Source: Lytechinus pictus
Lineage: Eukaryota; Echinodermata; Echinoidea; Temnopleuroida; Toxopneustidae
DNA: 64,000 bases
Direction: 5' to 3'
Assembly: GCF_037042905.1 (NCBI RefSeq)
Contig: NC_087252.1
Coordinates: forward strand, 3,657,501 to 3,721,500
Shown: one piece after another, positions 58,160 through 64,000 of the stretch
How positions within the stretch are numbered: the first letter of the stretch is position 1
How the letters are laid out: each line of letters begins with the position of its first letter
Program-made: the position numbers and the translations under genes
Notes under the pieces: generated by a model
Databases searched by the model: none
What the model was told of the DNA's origin: nothing
Seen by the model: only the letters and a program-made list of their open reading frames with translations

Positions 58160-60120
58160 CGAAAATCTAAAATTTCCCGTTATTGGCGACTACAAAAGTG
58201 CGCAGCACCCTCTCTCGTTGGATTTTTTAAATTTTATTTAGACTGTATTAGACTAATTAAATTATCTCAAAATTCATACTCTAGTGAAAACTGAGATTTA
58301 TTTTTCCCCCTGTTTTTTTTTAATTCCTTCTTTCTTCCATCATTTGTTAAGAATAACCTTGTATATTATTTTCGTCTATTTATTTTTCATTTTTGTTTAC
58401 TCCAATTTTACTTTTGCCAATTGTATTTTACCCATGCTTTGATATATTTTGTTTTTCGTTTTTATTTTTGTATGCTTGTTTTATGTTGATATTATATGTT
58501 ATTATCATTTGTCCACGGCCTTGCTGAAAAGCAGCTTCTAGCCGAAAGCAGGCTTTTTAACCGTGATTAAATAAATAAAATACAAAAAAAAATACAAATA
58601 CAAGAATTATTCATGTATTTATCTATCTATTTCTTCAGTATCTTAATAAAGTCGTTTGTCTATTTATTTCTCCTATATCCTTAACTTTTTCTTATTTTTC
58701 ACTTTTTTCCGTTTTATGTTCTTTAACTTCCATTTCTTTCTTTTTTATCATTTTTATGGTGGTTTTTTTTTTTCTTAATGTTTTATTTTCTTTCTTCTTC
58801 CATTTTTTCATGTTTTCTTTCCGCTTTAGCTTTCCCATTGAGAAGAAAGAAAGAGTTAGAACTCGGATCCACTTTTTGTCAGCGGCGGAACGTATATATA
58901 GGCCCTACATCTTCTTTGGGGGACTCTCTTATTTCGCCAATCCAGATCGGCTGTGAATATAGTGGGATATATTGACCAGCCGAATATGTGACCTTGTTGA
59001 TTTAAATATAAATCTAAAATACTTGAATTTAAACCTTTTGAGATTTAAAAGTTAATTAAGATTCAAATTGAATTCAAAATTTGGCTGGTCACTAATATTC
59101 ACAGACGATCTGGATTTATTTTAAATCCTTGGAATTTATAGAGTGCATGGGCCCAAAATAACACTTTTTATAACATGTATACTCATGTCAAAATGTGAAT
59201 TTGGGTGCAAACTGATATTTTCATCATCAGATTACGTTTCTGCCTGAAGATGTTGTGTGTTTCATGGAATTAGATCAGCAAAACCTTTTTTGAAGTGATT
59301 TCTGATTGAATTTATTTCAGGCTTTATTTATTCCGCGACGAGCGGTTCCAAAAAATGAAAATTGAAGTTGTAAAACTCACTTTGTGATCATTTTTGGCGC
59401 TGATTTCTGTTTAAAGGGCATCCTTTTCGCAGTTCTCATGAGTTTTGTTTGTTACCACTTTTTGTCACTAATCTTTAGTAACTAACATATCGCACTGTCA
59501 CTGATCGAATAATGCGAGCGTAAATTAGCGCAAAATGAATTTTTTTTGATATTCCGACCTGAAAACTAGAAATACTCAGCAAGCGCGAGTATGTGCATGT
59601 CTTTTTAGCCTACTTAAAAAGGATGTTTGTCGGAGACATATCACATTTCATTCATGAAAATATGGCCTTTTTTCGTACGGGATTATTACTTTTTTGGCAG
59701 GGTGCAAATTCCTACGACCTTATTTTTTTATAGTTATTTTTTCTTCCACTGTATCTTTTTTGTGGGGGGCATATGGCTATAGATCATGAAGCAGTACTGC
59801 CGAGGCCCGGAAAGTTTACGTGGTCATATTTTCATTGAGGGTGTGAAGTCTAGCATGTTTCAATGTTTTTTTAGAAAAAAATGCTTTATTTTGATAATGC
59901 ATAATTATGAGATTATTCAAGTAAATTTGACGCACATATTTTTTGAAGCTTCAGGGCACTTACTGATGATTATATATACATTATTTTGTATGATTTTTTT
60001 TTCAATACTCACTCTATGAGTGGCATAGGAATATATTCCATTGCCACTATGTCATTCATAGCATGAGAGCCTTTCATAACGCACGCAAATCAGAATGTAG
60101 GTACGACTCTAAGTCACACT
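58160..60120. other. Intergenic, AT-rich, possible LINE 3' end
   Basis: 58515-58585 (TGCTGAAAAGCAGC, AGCCGAAAGCAGGC then GATTAAATAAATAAA) looks like the structured 3' UTR and tail of a LINE. 58950-59115 contains a small imperfect inverted repeat around GCTGGTCACTAATATTCACA. No gene. Confidence 0.45.
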
Positions 60121-60124
60121 TCAC

Positions 60125-60342
60125 TTGCGTACACTGGATCGGGGGCTCTTGCCCCCCCCCTTACAAAAAGGAATAAGGGCGAAGTATGATATTATTTTCT
60201 GAATATAATGTCAAACTCTATCACATACTTGGATTCTTGTAATAAATATGTCGAAGTTTTGCTCGCTCGCAACTTTTTTTTCATTTTATGCAATACGGCG
60301 CATATCGAGCCCCCTCAAAAAAAATTTACTCATTACCTCTGT
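60125..60342. mobile_element. Decayed MITE of the GCGTACACTGG / GCTCGCTCGC family
   Basis: GCGTACACTGGATCGGGGG head with poly-C, TGAATATAATGTCAAACTCTATCAC middle, TTGCTCGCTCGCAAC, and CCCCCTCAAAAAAAATTTACTCATTAC tail. Termini decayed. Confidence 0.6.
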
Positions 60343-60344
60343 CC

Positions 60345-62515
60345 CACTTGGAGCATTTTTTTGTATACACCCCGGGGAGTAATAGGGGTAAGAATGGGCG
60401 GATCGTGAACCAACCACCCCCCCCCAAAAAAAAAAAAAGGGTCCCACTTGTTCAAAATAGTACAAAAAACAAATAAAATGGGTCCTTTGTCACATGCCTC
60501 CCCTCCCAATGCCCCACCCCACTCTTTCTCTATATATATATATATATCTCCCCCCCCCCCCTTCTCTCTCTCTTCCTCCCTCCCCTCCCTCTCAATCTCC
60601 GTTTCTTTCTCTTCCTCGCCCCCCTCCTTTCCATGAATCTCCCTCTTCTTCTCACTAGCCCCCCCCCCCCCCCTCAGGGCTACCACACTGCCTCTCTGTT
60701 GACTATATTTTTTTCACACAAATTGATATAGGCCCACACAAGTCATATGATCATGATGTACATGTAGTTGTAATATATCAATGCAGTTATCGAAACTTGA
60801 ACATTTTAGAATTGATAGACATAATTGTACATATCAACTCCTCATTGTTTGATATTATAAACACACAATAAAGAGATATTCAAACAAATCCTGCTTGTGT
60901 AGTTTCAATAGTTATGATGAGTATTGTCTTAATGGGCAAAGCCACTCCAACAAAAAGAGGACATGAACAAAATGCGGAAAATCAAACAAGTTTATAATGT
61001 TGAAAATCTTTACTTTTATAGAGCACGGGATGTGATCATTTTATATCATCTTCTTTTTTTGCCCAAATGTTGGGATTATTTATTGAGCTTGAAAAAGCTA
61101 ATCCTAAGCTTTAGCATTAACTTAATAATTAATGATAAACTACACAGGTTCTCTATTGAATGTCGAAGAAATTCGGTGAGAGCTTTTATAAAAACAAGTT
61201 TTTAGTTCTGTGTTTATTCAGGCATGATATGTGCACACGTGCAATTTCAGTGAAAATTGAAAATGAAATGATGTTACAAAACTCCACTATCTCGTCTTTT
61301 ACATCTTTTAATTTTAAACACAATTGTGTTAACATTGTGAAGAAGAATTTATATATATTTAAGTGCTGCTCTGTCTAATCATGTAAATAGCTTGTTGATT
61401 TGTTTGATTTATATTGTAATTTATATTTTGATCAATAAAGATTGAAGGAAAAAAGAAGAAGAGTTACTTTTTGAAATAAGCTAACTTTCTCAATTTCACT
61501 TTCTTAAGCCCCCACCCCCCTACAAAAAAAATGTTTTAGCTATTTACAGAGATCCTTTCCTGCCGAATTATTATTATGCATGAATGTATTTATCCTCCAA
61601 TTTTATTATGTGTGTCAATATGAACATGGACCTACAAAAGTCAAGCGACAAAAGTACTTCCTCCAGTCTCAAGTTGTAATTCGACTAAAATATAGAATCG
61701 GTTTTGCTGTTTTGTCTTCAAATAAACATATTAAGGTTGGGATTTTTTATGAGTTCAAAAAAACTGAGAACCAAATAATGCTATTCTGCTTTAGGGATTT
61801 GTTTCTTTCTCTCTGCAGAAAGTTTCATAATTACGACACTGGGTCATCGGGTCGTTTACATATAAGTCAATATCCATCGCACTCAATTAAAACTTTAATA
61901 CCAGTAAATATGCAGTAGACCACTGAATATTATAAAACCATATTTAGAATGTATAGTGCATAATAATACCAGATAATTTCTTTAAAATCTTATAAATAGT
62001 AAGTTCTTAAGTCATTTTTTTTCTTTCCTTCATTATTTACCTGTATAGAATATTTCCAATGTATATTGGACAGCTTTATGCAACTTGATTTATAGTTAAC
62101 CAGGTACTTCTCCGGTCAAATACTTTTTTTTCCTGGATTATTATGCATGCTTGTTGTATTGAGAGATCTGATTTTGATATAATCACCGTTGAATTGAACT
62201 AATAACCAAGCAATTATTTATGGTCTGATGTTTAATTTGTAGTTCAATCATTTTACTTAATTCATTTTTATGCTCATGGTGTTAGTGTTCAAATTCGAGA
62301 TTTTCCTAAATATCCAAGGTGATTGTGGTTATTGAGAAATATTAATATCAGTAAAGAATTAAGAGTAGTAAAAGTAAAGAAAAAAATAGTGATGGTGATA
62401 TAGTAGGCCTAGTAATCATGCAATAGTCTGATATTAGTGGTATAGTAGCAGAAGCATAGTAGTAGTGGTAGTAGTAGTAGTAGTAGTATAGTATATAGTA
62501 GTAGTAGTAGTAGTA
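60345..62515. other. Intergenic, no gene
   Basis: Pyrimidine-rich and poly-C tracts at 60410-60680 give spurious ORFs. 61420-61445 (ATCAATAAAGATTG) resembles a retroelement tail. The rest is AT-rich without recognisable coding sequence. Confidence 0.5.
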
Positions 62516-62787
62516 GTACTAATATAGGGTATTTATATTGCGCACATATCCACCTTGTTAGGTGCTCAAGGCGCTCCTATATTACCCGGCTAAGCTAGGC
62601 GTTCATAGCGCACACAGCTTTTCAAGGAATTACTTCCTACCGGTACCCATTTACCTCACCTGGGTTGAGTGCAGCACACTGTGGATCAGTTTCTTGCTGA
62701 AGGAAATTACGCCATGGCTGGGATTCGAACCCACGACCCTCTGATTCAAAGTCAGAAGACTAATCCACTGGGCCACAACGCTACTAC

Positions 62788-62819
<32 letters not shown>

Positions 62820-62841
62820 TAGTAGTAGTAGAAATATCAAT

Positions 62842-62921
<80 letters not shown>

Positions 62922-62934
62922 AAATATCAATAGC

Positions 62935-62996
<62 letters not shown>

Positions 62997-63006
62997 AAAT
63001 ATCAAT

Positions 63007-63041
<35 letters not shown>

Positions 63042-63092
63042 TATAGTAGTTGGTGACAAGTACAGTAGGCTCTATTTAGTAGTAGTAGTAGA
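62452..63092. repeat. TAG/CAG microsatellite with higher-order repeat
   Basis: (TAG)n interrupted by the SINE above, and on its right side by three copies of GAAATATCAATAGCAG (62831, 62924, 62996), two of them followed by (CAG)n. The long Ser/Val/Ile/Leu-run ORFs here are repeat translations. Confidence 0.9.
62518..62783 (-). repeat. tRNA-derived SINE
   Basis: Minus head at about 62780 (GTGGCCCAGTGGATTAGTC; B box GTCGTGGGTTCGAATCCC), body TGTGCTGCACTCAACCCAGG, tail GCGCAATATAAATACCC at 62525. Embedded between TAG-rich microsatellites. Confidence 0.88.
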
Positions 63093-63326
63093 CGATGTTC
63101 ACATTACACCATAATTTTTTTCCGAGCATATTTAAAGGACTAATTGCAATTTTTGGCAACTATAAGTAGACCTATGTGTTGGCGTCTTTACGAATACCCT
63201 AATCATTTCAGCATCATCATCATCATGAATAGGGAAATTTACCTTTGGTTCCACTAGCTACCCTCGTTATATGCATTAATTATATACTCATTAATTAGCC
63301 ACACTTTCGCCAGGTTAAAAACCACC

Positions 63327-64000
63327 CTACTCTGGGGGTATAATATGGTTCGATCTTCTATTAACTTTCATAAGTTTGACAAATTTGGTCCAGAAGTACT
63401 CCTGCTCTTGTTCGTTTTTCGACCAAGTGAGGTAGGTCCCATGGTCACTGAGGAAGAGCCTTACCAAGAACGGCAGCTCCGCATCAGGGATATCCTCTAG
63501 GAAAACCACCACCATGTTCTCAATTTGGGACTCATTGACGTTATCTAAAGCTATCCGGAACTTAACCAGGAACCAGTTGTTCCGGAAAGCATTTCTGCTT
63601 AACAGCAAAACAATTTTATAACTCCGCTCGACGATGTAGTGGACCGAATCTAAATAGTGCATGCCGATGATGAGATCCTCATCGCCATAAATGTTTCTGT
63701 TGAGGTCAGGTAGTTTCTCTTCTATGAGTGGTTTGAAGTGGTCCTTCATCCACTGGTCATCCTCATCGTCGCACATGACGTTGATGTCGTACGTGAATTC
63801 GTCGTGACCACGAGCATCCTCCATCTCGTCGTACCCCAGGATGGCGAGCTTTAGGAGGAAAATTTTGTATTTCAAAGCCCATCGGTTACTGTACATCATC
63901 AAGGCAATCATGATTACTCCAATCCCAGTCAGAACGAGCAGGCTGATGAGAGTTGTGTTGGGGCTGCAGAACTCATCAGGTTGGAAAGTCAACAGGGGCT
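63327..64000 (-). CDS. Toll-like receptor, C-terminal part (TM + TIR), 5' end off window
   Basis: Intronless open frame from the window edge to the stop at 63327. The first in-window residues (PDEFCSPNT) look like the end of an LRR C-cap. Then comes one membrane helix (LISLLVLTGIGVIMIALMMY) and a TIR domain of about 150 residues: box 1 TYDINVMCDDED, box 2 region GDEDLIIGMHYLDSV, SYKIVLLLSRNAFRNNWF, and box 3 YFWTKFVKL. Innate immune receptor; TIR recruits MyD88-type adaptors from the cytoplasmic face. The BB loop lacks the conserved RDxxPG, with Ile-Ile-Gly at the proline position. Echinoderms are known for very large TLR families, often single-exon. The ligand-binding ectodomain is not visible. 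Confidence 0.93.
   Translation of the reverse strand, partial: PLLTFQPDEFCSPNTTLISLLVLTGIGVIMIALMMYSNRWALKYKIFLLKLAILGYDEMEDARGHDEFTYDINVMCDDEDDQWMKDHFKPLIEEKLPDLNRNIYGDEDLIIGMHYLDSVHYIVERSYKIVLLLSRNAFRNNWFLVKFRIALDNVNESQIENMVVVFLEDIPDAELPFLVRLFLSDHGTYLTWSKNEQEQEYFWTKFVKLMKVNRRSNHIIPPE

Noticed and set aside
62669-63059. ORFs with Val, Ser, Leu and Tyr runs
   Set aside because: TAG/CAG microsatellite and SINE translation.

Overview
Eukaryotic nuclear DNA from an animal: spliced genes with GT-AG introns, tRNA-derived SINEs, LINE tails and many DNA-transposon remnants. A Toll-like receptor TIR tail, a clan-3 cytochrome P450, the abundance of foldback and hAT-type elements and the long poly-C tracts suggest a marine invertebrate deuterostome, most likely an echinoderm (sea-urchin-like). 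The species assignment is inference.

Four protein-coding genes are supported. (1) 541-16668, minus strand: a clan-3 (CYP3/thromboxane-synthase-like) P450. Twelve exons are in the window; the last short exon lies off the left edge. (2) 21243-23920, plus strand: a 154-residue protein with a C-terminal hydrophobic anchor and a weak Bcl-2-like BH1 pattern. (3) 29141-55089, minus strand: a complete coatomer alpha subunit gene (COPA), 26 coding exons; the exon lengths sum to 1224 codons plus stop with every splice phase consistent. (4) 63327-64000, minus strand: the transmembrane segment and TIR domain of a Toll-like receptor whose ectodomain lies beyond the right edge.

The rest is repeat-rich. 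P450 intron 9 (1741-8431) holds two large foldback structures side by side: a 3.9-kb near-perfect palindrome with its own target-site duplication (2299-6166) and a diverged 1.6-kb one (about 6414-8030). COPA intron 18 holds a hAT element with a broken transposase remnant, itself invaded by a second hAT-type element and a small MITE. A 2.9-kb element with 8-bp target duplications sits about 150 bp upstream of the COPA start codon. A piggyBac-type MITE, several hAT-type MITEs, two tRNA-SINE families, GGGGCC-type MITEs, two LINE C-terminal remnants and large GAT/ATC microsatellites fill the introns.

The genes are not a functional cluster: xenobiotic/eicosanoid-type oxidation, possible apoptosis control, COPI vesicle coat and innate immune signalling. 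The most unusual features are the foldbacks, three local partial exon duplications (P450 exon 4, COPA exons 14 and 19), and the transposon next to a COPA promoter that carries a CREB3/CrebA-type GCCACGTCA site. I saw no rRNA, functional tRNA, CRISPR array or viral gene.
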